The translations under genes were made by a program, and so were the position numbers. A stretch of 64,000 nucleotides of DNA from Flavipsychrobacter sp. (GTDB taxonomy: Bacteria > Bacteroidota > Bacteroidia > Chitinophagales > Chitinophagaceae). Below the pieces are notes generated by a model. The model saw only the letters and a program-made list of their open reading frames with translations. It was not told the origin of the DNA and ran no database searches. This document shows positions 8,990-17,391 of this stretch, piece after piece (the first letter of the stretch is position 1; every line of letters starts with the position of its first letter). The stretch spans positions 62,001-126,000 of the forward strand of contig JAEUVF010000013.1 in NCBI GenBank assembly GCA_016787265.1, read 5' to 3'.

Positions 8990-9938
8990 GCCCATTTTAG
9001 AGGTAAAAGAGATTTCAGTGAAAATCGGTGAACGGATGGCCTTGTATCCGATCAGCCTGAATTTACAGGCTGGACAGAAACTGGCTGTTGCGGGCGAAAC
9101 CGGATCGGGTAAATCAACCCTGCTGAAAGCCATTGCAGGCTTGCAAAATCTGAAAAGCGGCGCTGTATATCTGCAGGGTGAGCGCGTAGAAGAAGCCTGG
9201 GAGAAACTGATCCCTGGTCACCGGAGAATTGCCTATTTATCGCAGCATTTTGAATTGCGGAATAACTATCGGGTGAAAGAAATTTTATCCTACGCAGAAA
9301 AGGTAAGGGAACAGGATGCGGCAGAAATTTACCGGCTTTGCCAGATTGATCATTTATTGAATCGCAAAACAGATCAGTTATCGGGAGGGGAGAGGCAACG
9401 TATTGCCATGGCGCGTCTGCTGGTTGGTGCACCGTTATTGTTTCTGCTGGATGAACCCTTTTCCAACCTGGATGCACTCCATAAACAGACCATGAAGCAG
9501 GTGATGCTGGATCTCGGGAAAGCCATGCAGATTAACTGGATACTGGTATCCCATGATCCGGGCGACTGGCTAAGCTGGGCAGATGAGCTGCTTATCCTTC
9601 GGGATGGAAAACAACTGCAGAAGGACGCCCCAGTTACTATATACTTTTCCCCGGCGGATGAATATACAGCCGGATTGCTTGGAGCATATTCGGTAATAAA
9701 TTCCCTGGAATGGGAGCAGTTAAGCGGAGAGAAAACAGATTCTGCCAAAATCATTCGACCGGCAGCGCTTGAGCTGGGTGCAATAGGAACAGCTCCGCTG
9801 ATAGGACAGGTAAAAGAAGTTGAATTTGTCGGTTACGGATGCCTGTTAACTATTGAACTTCAGGGTGGAAATCGCGTCAAATTATTTCATCCGGAATCTG
9901 CTGAATTGGATTCGGTGGTTGGTGTTCAACTGAGATAA
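8982..9938 (+). CDS. ABC transporter ATP-binding protein with TOBE-like C-terminus, orphan
   Basis: A 318-residue ATPase: Walker A GETGSGKST, signature LSGGERQRIAMAR, Walker B LLFLLDEPFSNLD, switch SHD. Residues about 255-318 (GQVKEVEFVGYGCLLTIELQ and on) look like a TOBE-type barrel, as in ATPases of importers for spermidine, sulfate, molybdate or iron. No permease or binding protein is encoded beside it; the neighbour is an MFS transporter with an 8-bp overlap. The start at ATG 8982 (MHEPILEVKEIS) fits the family better than the upstream start at 8955. Confidence 0.85.
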   Translation: MHEPILEVKEISVKIGERMALYPISLNLQAGQKLAVAGETGSGKSTLLKAIAGLQNLKSGAVYLQGERVEEAWEKLIPGHRRIAYLSQHFELRNNYRVKEILSYAEKVREQDAAEIYRLCQIDHLLNRKTDQLSGGERQRIAMARLLVGAPLLFLLDEPFSNLDALHKQTMKQVMLDLGKAMQINWILVSHDPGDWLSWADELLILRDGKQLQKDAPVTIYFSPADEYTAGLLGAYSVINSLEWEQLSGEKTDSAKIIRPAALELGAIGTAPLIGQVKEVEFVGYGCLLTIELQGGNRVKLFHPESAELDSVVGVQLR

Positions 9939-9948
9939 ATTATATTTA
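9919..9948 (+). promoter_or_regulatory. Candidate Bacteroidota promoter for the MFS/LacI genes
   Basis: TTG at 9919-9921, a 19-base spacer, and TATATTTA at 9941-9948, against the Bacteroidota consensus TTG / TAnnTTTG (one mismatch in the -7 element). The predicted transcription start near 9955 falls just before a LacI-type operator-like site at 9959 and 24 bp before the ATG at 9979. The -33 element lies inside the end of the upstream ABC gene. Confidence 0.42.
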
Positions 9949-9958
9949 AAGCTTTATT

Positions 9959-9967
9959 AAACGATTT
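9959..9967. promoter_or_regulatory. Candidate LacI-family operator (AAACGATTT)
   Basis: AAACGATTT has the central CG flanked by A/T triplets typical of LacI-family operators and differs from the palindromic AAACGTTT at 12222 by one inserted base. It sits between the predicted transcription start and the ATG of the MFS gene, whose operon encodes a LacI-family regulator. Short and imperfect, so the support is mainly positional. Confidence 0.35.
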
Positions 9968-9978
9968 GATTACCCGAT

Positions 9979-11205
9979 ATGCAGAAAACGAACTTCCAGC
10001 ATCTGTTTAGTATTCCGGTTATAGTTGCTGCCCTTGGTTATTTTGTAGATATCTATGATTTGTTGTTGTTTGGAATTGTGAGAATACCCAGTCTAAAAAG
10101 CATGGGACTGGATGAAGCTTCACTTTCCACCGTTGGCGCATCCATTCTGAACTGGCAGATGACCGGCTTATTGATAGGAGGCATTCTCTGGGGCGTTTTA
10201 GGCGATAAAAAAGGAAGATTATCGGTCTTGTTTGGATCAATTCTTACCTATTCTCTGGCCAATATCGCCTGTGGTTTTGTAAAAGATCCGGATACTTATA
10301 AGATACTCCGGTTTATTGCAGGTATCGGGCTTGCAGGTGAGCTGGGGGCTGGCATTACACTGGTAGCCGAAGTATTGCCAAAAAGATTACGTGCTCTTGG
10401 AACCTCCCTGGTTGCCGGAGTAGGTCTGCTGGGTGCAGTGGCTGCGTATTTTACAGTGGAACTCTTCGACTGGAGAACGGCCTATTTCATTGGAGGTGGA
10501 ATGGGTATCGCCCTTCTTTTGATGCGGGTAGGGGTATTTGAGTCCGGCGTTTTTTCTGCATTAAAAGAGCAACATCATGTAAAAAAGGGAAACTTTTTTT
10601 CCTTGTTCACCAATAAAGACCGGTTGGTACGGTACCTTAAATGCATTGGAATGGGATTGCCAACCTGGTTTGTAATTGGGATTCTCGCCACCTTCAGCAA
10701 TGAATTCGGTAAGGCTTTGGGAATAGAAACGCCCATACAACCGGGACTATCCATCATGTGGTGTTATGTGGGTTTATCCATTGGTGATTTGTCGAGCGGT
10801 GTGATCAGTCATGCCCTGGAGTCGAGGAAAAAAGCAGTACTCTATATGATGTTATTTACCCTGGCAGCCAGCCTGGTTTATTTGTTTGCAGGAATCAGAT
10901 CTGCCACCATGTTTTATGGAGTGAGTTTGTTACTGGGACTTGGAATAGGTTACTGGGCCATGTTTGTAACGATCGGTGCGGAACAGTTTGGAACCAATTT
11001 AAGAGCAACAGCAGCCACTACGATTCCGAACATGGTTCGTGGTACTGTGGTAGGAATGACTACTCTCTATGGAGTATTTAAAAGTGGACTTAGCGTGATT
11101 CAGGCAGGCGCAATGGTAGGCCTGATCTGTTTTATAATCGGTATTTATTCAACGCTGACGATCTCTGAAACGCATGGCAGGGATCTGGATTTCCTGGAGG
11201 AATAA
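9979..11205 (+). CDS. MFS transporter, sugar-acid porter-like
   Basis: A 408-residue 12-helix MFS protein with motif GDKKGRLSVLFGS after TM2 and a GLAGELGAGITLVAEVLPKRLR stretch typical of the sugar/metabolite:H+ symporter groups. It is followed after one base by a LacI-type regulator gene and then by genes for a uronate-like pathway (oxidoreductases and glucuronate isomerase), so uptake of hexuronate or a related sugar acid is inferred. The substrate is not visible in the sequence. Confidence 0.87.
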   Translation: MQKTNFQHLFSIPVIVAALGYFVDIYDLLLFGIVRIPSLKSMGLDEASLSTVGASILNWQMTGLLIGGILWGVLGDKKGRLSVLFGSILTYSLANIACGFVKDPDTYKILRFIAGIGLAGELGAGITLVAEVLPKRLRALGTSLVAGVGLLGAVAAYFTVELFDWRTAYFIGGGMGIALLLMRVGVFESGVFSALKEQHHVKKGNFFSLFTNKDRLVRYLKCIGMGLPTWFVIGILATFSNEFGKALGIETPIQPGLSIMWCYVGLSIGDLSSGVISHALESRKKAVLYMMLFTLAASLVYLFAGIRSATMFYGVSLLLGLGIGYWAMFVTIGAEQFGTNLRATAATTIPNMVRGTVVGMTTLYGVFKSGLSVIQAGAMVGLICFIIGIYSTLTISETHGRDLDFLEE

Positions 11206-11206
11206 G

Positions 11207-12223
11207 ATGAAAAGGATAACCATAAAAACGATAGCTGAGCAGCTGGGGTTATCCATTGCTACTGTTTCGCGTGCCTTGCAGAACAGCCATGAAATTTCAG
11301 CAACAACCAGGGAAAAAGTAAAACAGGCTGCCAATGATCTTGGGTACAGTCCGAATGTGTATGCCAGCGGTCTTCGCGCGGGTTCCAGTAAAACCATCGC
11401 CGTTATAGTTCCGGAAGTGGAAAATCATTTTTTCTCGCAGGTCATCAGTGGTGTGGAAAGCATCGCACGGCAAAACAATTATCATGTATTAATCTACCTG
11501 ACGCACGAAGACCCCGTAAAGGAAATCGAATTTGTTCAACTCCTGGGTAATGGCAGGGCGGATGGTTTACTCATTTCAGTAACTCATAACGTAAACGGAT
11601 ATGCGCACCTGGAACAGTTGGTGACTTCTAATTACCCCCTGGTTTTGTTCGATCGCCTGGTGAATGAACTGGATGTGCCGAAAGTGAGTACCAATAATGA
11701 AGTGATTAGTTATGAAGCGACTCGTTTGTTAATTGAGCGGGGAGCCGAAAGGATTGCCTTTCTTGGACTGAATCCGGATCTGTACATTATTCGTACCAGG
11801 TTGGCAGGATACCTGAAAGCTGTACAACAATTCAGGCCAGCTGCAGAACCCCTGGTTTTTAGTGGTAGTGGCCGGCCGGATGAGGATATTGCCAGGTTGA
11901 AGGAATTTATCGCCATCCATCAGCCGGATGCTTTTTTGGGCGCATCCGAATCGATGGCCTTGTTGTTGTATGAAATCAGTCGACAACAGGGACAGTTCAT
12001 TCCGGAAAACTATCAATTAATCAGCTTTACCAATCTGGCAGCTGCCCGGTTTCTGAGTCCCTCACTTTCGGCCATCGTGCAACCAGCCTTTGAAATAGGA
12101 AAGGAAGCAGCGGAATTACTTTTTAAAGTAATCAAAAAGAAGAAAATCTATCCGGCGGAAGGGTCGCCAACACTTTCTTCAGTTTTATTGGAAGGCGATT
12201 CTATCCGTGCTGCCAGGCCGTAA
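11207..12223 (+). CDS. LacI-family transcriptional regulator
   Basis: 338 residues. The N-terminal HTH reads ITIKTIAEQLGLSIATVSRA with the hinge helix following (NDLGYSPNVYASGLR), and the rest is a periplasmic-binding-protein-like effector domain. The start is the ATG at 11207 directly after the MFS stop (taagATG); the upstream frame extension overlapping the MFS gene is not needed. It probably senses a sugar acid and controls this cluster; candidate operators are at 9959 and 12219. Confidence 0.94.
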   Translation: MKRITIKTIAEQLGLSIATVSRALQNSHEISATTREKVKQAANDLGYSPNVYASGLRAGSSKTIAVIVPEVENHFFSQVISGVESIARQNNYHVLIYLTHEDPVKEIEFVQLLGNGRADGLLISVTHNVNGYAHLEQLVTSNYPLVLFDRLVNELDVPKVSTNNEVISYEATRLLIERGAERIAFLGLNPDLYIIRTRLAGYLKAVQQFRPAAEPLVFSGSGRPDEDIARLKEFIAIHQPDAFLGASESMALLLYEISRQQGQFIPENYQLISFTNLAAARFLSPSLSAIVQPAFEIGKEAAELLFKVIKKKKIYPAEGSPTLSSVLLEGDSIRAARP

Positions 12224-12232
12224 ACGTTTGCA
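12219..12232. promoter_or_regulatory. Candidate LacI-family operator (palindrome AAACGTTT)
   Basis: CGTAAACGTTTGCA matches the general LacI/CcpA-type operator TGNAANCGNTTNCA at nine of ten specified positions, with a perfect 8-bp palindrome AAACGTTT at 12222-12229. It overlaps the stop codon of the LacI-family gene and lies about 70 bp before the Gfo/Idh/MocA gene at 12303, in the only sizeable gap of the cluster. A TTTG at 12227-12230 could serve as -33 element, in which case binding would occlude the promoter. Confidence 0.5.
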
Positions 12233-12302
12233 TAAGAAAACTTGGGGGTAAGCTACGGAAAGTGCAATTTTAGGAACAACATGCTTACCATAAATTAAAC
12301 AT

Positions 12303-13625
12303 ATGGCTGACCGTCGAAAATTTCTCCAGCAGTCGGCACTGGCTGCAACAGGAGTATTATTTTTCCCTCATTTTATGAAAGCGGGTGTGCCGCCCAGCTC
12401 GCGGGTTGTAATAGGTGTAGTGGGTACCAATAGCAGAGGTGCCTATCTGGCGGAACTCTTCGCTGGAATGCAAGGTGTGGAAGTAGGGTTTATTTGTGAT
12501 GTAGACAAACAGGTGTTGGAAAAAACAATTGCTGCTATTCAGAAGCAGACTGGTAAAAGACCAAAAGGTTACACAGATGTAAGAAAGTTACTGGAAGAAA
12601 AAGATCTGGACGCCGTATGTATAGCAACTCCGGATCATTGGCATGCACCAGCCACCCTGATGGCCGTGCAGGCTGGTAAACATGTATATGTTGAGAAACC
12701 TTGCAGTCATAATCCTGCCGAGGGAGAGATACTGGTGGCAGCAGCAAAGAAATATGGGAAGCTGATTCAGATGGGTAATCAACGCCGTTCATTTCCCAAA
12801 GTGCAGCAGGCCATGCAGGAATTGAAAAATGATGCTATTGGCCGGGTATATTTCGCAAAGGGATGGTATGCCGCCAATCGCAAATCTATTGGAAAAGGGA
12901 AGCCGGCAGCTGTACCTGAACACCTAAATTATGAACTCTGGCAGGGTCCCGCGCCCCGTATGGCTTACCGGGATAACCTCATTCATTATAACTGGCATTG
13001 GTTCTGGAACTGGGGAACCGGTGAAGCACTGAACAATGGAACGCATGAAATAGATGTGATGCGCTGGGGGTTGGGGGTGGACTATCCCACCAAAGTGATG
13101 TCAGCAGGTGGACGATATGCCTTTAACGACGACTGGGAAACCCCCGATACACAAACCATTACTCTGGAATTCCCCGACAGGAAAGCAATGTTGTGGGAGT
13201 CGCGCAGTTGCAATCCGCATACGGTGGAAGGCAGCGGAAGAGGAGTGATCTTTTACGGTGAAAAAGGTACGATGGTGATTCCCGGAGGTGATGATTACCA
13301 GGTCTATGATCTGGATAATAAACTCATCAAAAAAGTAGACACGGAAATTGGAAAGATTGATGCCACCAATACAGTTGGGATGGGTGCCAATCTGGATACC
13401 ATCCATCTGCATAATTTTATAGAAGCCATCCGCAAACAACAGGCGTTGACTTCGCCCATATTGGAAGGCCATAGAAGTACCCTGCTGGCGCAATTGGGAA
13501 ATATCTCCTGGAGAACCGGCCGGGTCCTGAATTGTGATCCGGTTAACGGACATATACTTAATGATAAACAGGCTGCTCAACTTTGGCACCGTGAGTATGC
13601 GAAGGGGTGGGAAATGAAATTATAA
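12303..13625 (+). CDS. Gfo/Idh/MocA family oxidoreductase, Tat-exported
   Basis: 440 residues. The N-terminus carries a twin-arginine signal (DRRKFLQQSALAATG), then a Rossmann fold with GVVGTNSRG in the dinucleotide loop and the family motif EKP (HVYVEKPCSHNPAEG) holding the catalytic Lys. Export by Tat fits a protein folding around a nucleotide cofactor in the cytoplasm before translocation. It lies 15 bp before a DUF1080 gene, a common Bacteroidota pairing in glycoside and sugar-acid catabolism. The substrate is unknown; oxidation/reduction of an extracellular sugar derivative is inferred. Confidence 0.9.
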   Translation: MADRRKFLQQSALAATGVLFFPHFMKAGVPPSSRVVIGVVGTNSRGAYLAELFAGMQGVEVGFICDVDKQVLEKTIAAIQKQTGKRPKGYTDVRKLLEEKDLDAVCIATPDHWHAPATLMAVQAGKHVYVEKPCSHNPAEGEILVAAAKKYGKLIQMGNQRRSFPKVQQAMQELKNDAIGRVYFAKGWYAANRKSIGKGKPAAVPEHLNYELWQGPAPRMAYRDNLIHYNWHWFWNWGTGEALNNGTHEIDVMRWGLGVDYPTKVMSAGGRYAFNDDWETPDTQTITLEFPDRKAMLWESRSCNPHTVEGSGRGVIFYGEKGTMVIPGGDDYQVYDLDNKLIKKVDTEIGKIDATNTVGMGANLDTIHLHNFIEAIRKQQALTSPILEGHRSTLLAQLGNISWRTGRVLNCDPVNGHILNDKQAAQLWHREYAKGWEMKL

Positions 13626-13640
13626 CTTCAAATAACTGGT

Positions 13641-14999
13641 ATGAGAAATTTGCTATTGACAATTGGCAGCATATTCCTGTTTTTAATTGCTGCAGCACAA
13701 AATAGTCGCGAACAATGGACATCGCTTTTCAACGGCCGCGATTTAAAGGGCTGGAAGCAACTGAATGGGAAAGCAAGGTATGAAGTGAAAGATGGGGCGA
13801 TTGTAGGCACGACTGTTTCCGGTGAGCCGAACTCTTTCCTTGCAACTGAAAAAAATTATACTGATTTTATCCTGGAGCTGGAATTTATGGTAGACCCAAG
13901 CATGAACTCCGGTATTCAGTTTCGCAGTGAGAGCAGGGCTGATTATTTGAATGGTCGTGTGCACGGTTACCAGATGGAAATTGATCCCTCCAAAAGAGCA
14001 TGGAGTGGTGGTATCTACGATGAAGCAAGAAGGTTGTGGCTGTATTCACTGGAGTATAATGAGCATGGGAAAACTGCCTTTAAAAACAACCAGTGGAATC
14101 ATTACCGGATTGAGTGTTTGGGCAAAACCGTTCGTACGTTTGTGAATGGTATACCAACCGCACACCTGGAAGACAGTATGCTCACCAGTGGCTTTATCGC
14201 TTTGCAGGTACATTCCATCGGAAAAAACGACCAGCCAGGCAAGCAAATCAAATGGAGAAATATCCGAATTAAGACAACCAATCTCCAGCCCCATAAGGGT
14301 GAACCTATTTTTATCGTAAACCTGAATCCCAACAGCCTCTCTGCTGAAGAAAAAGCACAGGGTGTAAGCCTGCTCTGGAATGGCGTGGATTCAAAAGGCT
14401 GGAGAGGAGCACATAAGGATAAGTTTCCGGAAAAAGGCTGGCGGATTCAGGATGGTATTTTAAGTGTACTTCCTGGTGGGGGGGGTGAATCCACCAACGG
14501 CGGAGATATCGTTACAGAAGAAGAATTCAGTGCTTTTGAACTGCAGTTTGAATTCCGGATTACACCTGGAGCAAACAGCGGCGTGAAATACTTTGTTACC
14601 GAAAACGAACAAAGCAGCGGTTCTGCAATTGGCCTCGAATACCAGGTGCTGGACGATGAAAAACATCCTGATGCAAAAATGGGGGTGGTAGGAAATCGTA
14701 CGATGGCATCACTGTATGATCTGATCCCTTCCCTGAAAATGGATCAATCAAGGCGGAAAACCGGGGAATGGAACAAGGGGATGATTCGTGTATACCCTGA
14801 TAATCGGGTCGAACATTTTTTAAATGGATACAAAGTAGTCGAATACGTACGCGGAACCCCTGTTTTTTATGCATTGGTTGCCCGTAGTAAATACGCAAAC
14901 TGGAAAGATTTCGGAATGGCCCCCAAGGGACATATTTTGTTACAGGACCATGGCGACGCAGTAGACTACAGATCAATTAAAGTTAGAAGTATGAAGTAG
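13641..14999 (+). CDS. Two-domain DUF1080 protein (3-keto-disaccharide hydrolase-like), exported
   Basis: 452 residues with a Sec signal peptide (MRNLLLTIGSIFLFLIAAAQ). Two tandem DUF1080 jelly-roll domains are seen: the first opens with WTSLFNGRDLKGWK (about residue 29), the second with VSLLWNGVDSKGWRG (about residue 245); both contain the NSGIQFR / NSGVKYF strand. DUF1080 proteins have been linked to hydrolysis of 3-keto-glycosides, which would match an upstream Gfo/Idh/MocA partner making the 3-keto group. Domain duplication within one chain is notable. The substrate is unproven. Confidence 0.88.
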   Translation: MRNLLLTIGSIFLFLIAAAQNSREQWTSLFNGRDLKGWKQLNGKARYEVKDGAIVGTTVSGEPNSFLATEKNYTDFILELEFMVDPSMNSGIQFRSESRADYLNGRVHGYQMEIDPSKRAWSGGIYDEARRLWLYSLEYNEHGKTAFKNNQWNHYRIECLGKTVRTFVNGIPTAHLEDSMLTSGFIALQVHSIGKNDQPGKQIKWRNIRIKTTNLQPHKGEPIFIVNLNPNSLSAEEKAQGVSLLWNGVDSKGWRGAHKDKFPEKGWRIQDGILSVLPGGGGESTNGGDIVTEEEFSAFELQFEFRITPGANSGVKYFVTENEQSSGSAIGLEYQVLDDEKHPDAKMGVVGNRTMASLYDLIPSLKMDQSRRKTGEWNKGMIRVYPDNRVEHFLNGYKVVEYVRGTPVFYALVARSKYANWKDFGMAPKGHILLQDHGDAVDYRSIKVRSMK

Positions 15000-15052
15000 T
15001 TAATCACTTCATAATTCATAATTCATAATTCATAATTCTCACTTCATACTTC
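14986..15052. repeat. Inverted repeat enclosing four CATAATT heptamers
   Basis: GAAGTATGAAGT at 14986-14997 is the exact reverse complement of ACTTCATACTTC at 15041-15052. Between them lies a perfect tandem array of CATAATT (15010-15037, four copies). It overlaps the 3' end of the DUF1080 gene and ends a few bases before the SDR start at 15057. No T-run follows, so this is not a standard terminator; the short repeats could vary in number. Confidence 0.7.
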
Positions 15053-15056
15053 CATT

Positions 15057-15878
15057 ATGTCTGTTTTAAACAATTTCTCTCTCGAAGGAAAAGTAGTAGT
15101 AGTAACCGGAGGTACCGGTGTTTTAGGTGGCGCTTTTGTAGAAGCGATTGCTGATGCCGGTGCGGCAGTTGGTGTGCTGGGCCGGAATGCCGCAGTGGCG
15201 GAACAAAGGGCGGAAAAGATTCGCTCAAATGGAGGAAAGGCAATTGCATTGGTGGCGGATGTAATGAAAGAAGAAGAGCTGGTGACAGCACGTGATCAGG
15301 TTGTAAAGGAATTTGGAAAAGTTGACGGTCTTGTAAACGGAGCAGGCGGTAATATGCCGATTGGGGTTTTGCAAAACGAAGAAGATCTTTTCACCATGAA
15401 TCTAGAGGGGATGAAAACCGTGATGGATATCAATCTTTGGGGTACTATCCTGCCGACACAGGTTTTCGGACCCGCCCTGGCGAAAAATGAAACTGCCAGC
15501 ATTGTGAATATTTCTTCCATGAATTCCAAGCAGGCCGTCACCAAAGTATTAGGTTATAATCTTGGAAAAGCAGCCGTTGATTGTTATAACGAATGGTTTG
15601 CCGTGGAATTGGCGAACCGATATGGTGACCGGATCCGTATGAACGCGCTTACTCCAGGTTTTTTCCTGACAGAACAGAATCGTAAACTGGTTTGGCAGCC
15701 CGATGGTACACTTTCTGCACGCGGCCATGCCATTGTTTCCAATACCCCTTTTAAACGTTTTGGCAAACCCGAGGAGCTGACCGGTGCACTGATCTGGTTG
15801 TTAAGTGATGCATCCCGTTTCGTAACCGGCTCACAGGTAGTAATTGATGGAGGATTCTCCATTTTCAGTGGCGTATAA
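15057..15878 (+). CDS. SDR oxidoreductase, D-mannonate oxidoreductase (fructuronate reductase)-like
   Basis: 273 residues of classical SDR type: nucleotide-binding TGGTGVLGGA, NGAGGN, catalytic Ser in NISSMNS and the YNLGKAA catalytic Tyr-Lys (Y-x-x-x-K). The loop between NAG and the catalytic Ser resembles SDR-type mannonate oxidoreductases. The next gene, 7 bp away, encodes glucuronate isomerase, whose product D-fructuronate would be the substrate; this context supports the call. Mannonate dehydratase and KDG kinase are not in the window. Confidence 0.85.
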   Translation: MSVLNNFSLEGKVVVVTGGTGVLGGAFVEAIADAGAAVGVLGRNAAVAEQRAEKIRSNGGKAIALVADVMKEEELVTARDQVVKEFGKVDGLVNGAGGNMPIGVLQNEEDLFTMNLEGMKTVMDINLWGTILPTQVFGPALAKNETASIVNISSMNSKQAVTKVLGYNLGKAAVDCYNEWFAVELANRYGDRIRMNALTPGFFLTEQNRKLVWQPDGTLSARGHAIVSNTPFKRFGKPEELTGALIWLLSDASRFVTGSQVVIDGGFSIFSGV

Positions 15879-15885
15879 TTCTAAC

Positions 15886-17325
15886 ATGCAGAAATTAGTG
15901 TACATGGAAAAACTGTCTGATCAATGGCCGGGGGAAAACTTTCTCTTACAGAATGAGTCTGCCCGAAGTTTGTATTTTGATTATGCCAAAGACCTTCCAA
16001 TTATTGATTACCATTGCCATCTGTCCCCGGAAGAGATCGCCACCAATAAACAGTTTTCCAATTTAACAGAGATCTGGTTAAAAGGTGATCATTATAAATG
16101 GCGGGCCATGCGGTCATTGGGAATTGCAGAGGAACAGATCACCGGTTCTGCCCCGGATGAGGAAAAATTCAGGGCCTGGGCATCCATTGCACCGCGAACC
16201 ATCCGCAATCCTCTCTTTCACTGGAGTGCGATGGAGCTGGCTAATCCGTTTGGTATTAATCAATTCCTGCATATCGATACGGCAGATTCCATCTACAGGC
16301 ATTGTAATGAATTATTAAAGACAGATCAATTTCGTACGCAGGCGCTTATCCGTAACCGTAAGGTGGAAATGGTAGGCACTACGGATGATCCCTGTGATGA
16401 TCTCCGTTATCACCAAAGCTTTGCAAAGCAGGGGGGTGAATTTAAAATGCTTCCCAGTTTTCGGCCCGATCCGGTGTTGAATATTACCAACCAGTCATCC
16501 TGGATGAGTTATATTGAAAAACTTGAAACAGCCAGCGGGCAATCCATACATGAGCTCGATGACTTATTAACGGTATTGGATAACCGTATTGAATATTTTC
16601 ATGCAAATGGTTGCAGGGTGGCGGATCTTGGACTTGTTCAATTACCGGATCTAACGCAATTGAAAGATAAAAAACAGGCAGAGCAGGATTTCCGACTTTT
16701 GCTGGCTACCAAAAACTACCAGGTTCAGGCACCGGATGCTTTGTCTGGCTTTATCCTGCTGCATTTATGCCGCAGTTATCATGCAAAGGGATGGGTGCAA
16801 CAGTTTCACCTGGGGGCCATCCGGAATCTCAATACACGCTTACTGCGAAAGCTGGGCGCTGATGCTGGAGTGGATTCTATTGGTGATGACCAGCAGTCCA
16901 TGCGCCTGGCCAGGTTTCTCGATGCCCTGGACCAGACTGATCAATTGGCTAAAACCATCTTATATAACTTAAATCCTGCGCTGAATGAAGTATTTGCCAG
17001 TATGGCCGGCAATTTTATGGATGGGAAAACCATCGGTAAAATTCAGTTTGGATCGGGCTGGTGGTTCCTGGATCAGTTGGATGGCATGGAAAAACAATTA
17101 AACGCACTTTCCCATATTGGTTTGCTTAGCAGTTTTATCGGTATGACTACGGATAGCCGGAGTTTTCTTTCCTATTCCCGGCATGAGTATTTCCGGCGAT
17201 TGCTGTGTAATCTGATTGGTACTGATATGGAAAAGGGATTATTGCCAAACGACCGGAACTGGATGGGCAGCATTGTTGCGGATATCTGTTATCACAATGC
17301 CAAAGCGTATTTTGAGCATCGCTGA
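15886..17325 (+). CDS. uxaC: Glucuronate isomerase
   Basis: 479 residues, the usual length for UxaC, which converts D-glucuronate to D-fructuronate (and galacturonate to tagaturonate) in the cytoplasm. The N-terminal metal-site motif IDYHCHLSPEEIA is characteristic, and the C-terminal GSGWWFLDQLDGMEKQL and GMTTDSRSFLSYSRHEYFRR stretches are typical. I place the start at ATG 15886 (MQKLVYMEKL), with ATG 15904 as alternative; the longer frame into the SDR gene is unlikely. It closes the uronate operon. Confidence 0.95.
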   Translation: MQKLVYMEKLSDQWPGENFLLQNESARSLYFDYAKDLPIIDYHCHLSPEEIATNKQFSNLTEIWLKGDHYKWRAMRSLGIAEEQITGSAPDEEKFRAWASIAPRTIRNPLFHWSAMELANPFGINQFLHIDTADSIYRHCNELLKTDQFRTQALIRNRKVEMVGTTDDPCDDLRYHQSFAKQGGEFKMLPSFRPDPVLNITNQSSWMSYIEKLETASGQSIHELDDLLTVLDNRIEYFHANGCRVADLGLVQLPDLTQLKDKKQAEQDFRLLLATKNYQVQAPDALSGFILLHLCRSYHAKGWVQQFHLGAIRNLNTRLLRKLGADAGVDSIGDDQQSMRLARFLDALDQTDQLAKTILYNLNPALNEVFASMAGNFMDGKTIGKIQFGSGWWFLDQLDGMEKQLNALSHIGLLSSFIGMTTDSRSFLSYSRHEYFRRLLCNLIGTDMEKGLLPNDRNWMGSIVADICYHNAKAYFEHR

Positions 17326-17391
17326 TTTTTTTTGAAAGCTGAATAGGGGTAAAGGTGTCATTGGTTGTCGGATTCTCAAATAGCAAGAATC

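Noticed and set aside
15010..15037. CRISPR-like repeat array
   Set aside because: The units are 7 bp with no spacers between them: a simple tandem repeat. No other region shows regularly spaced repeats, and no cas genes were seen.
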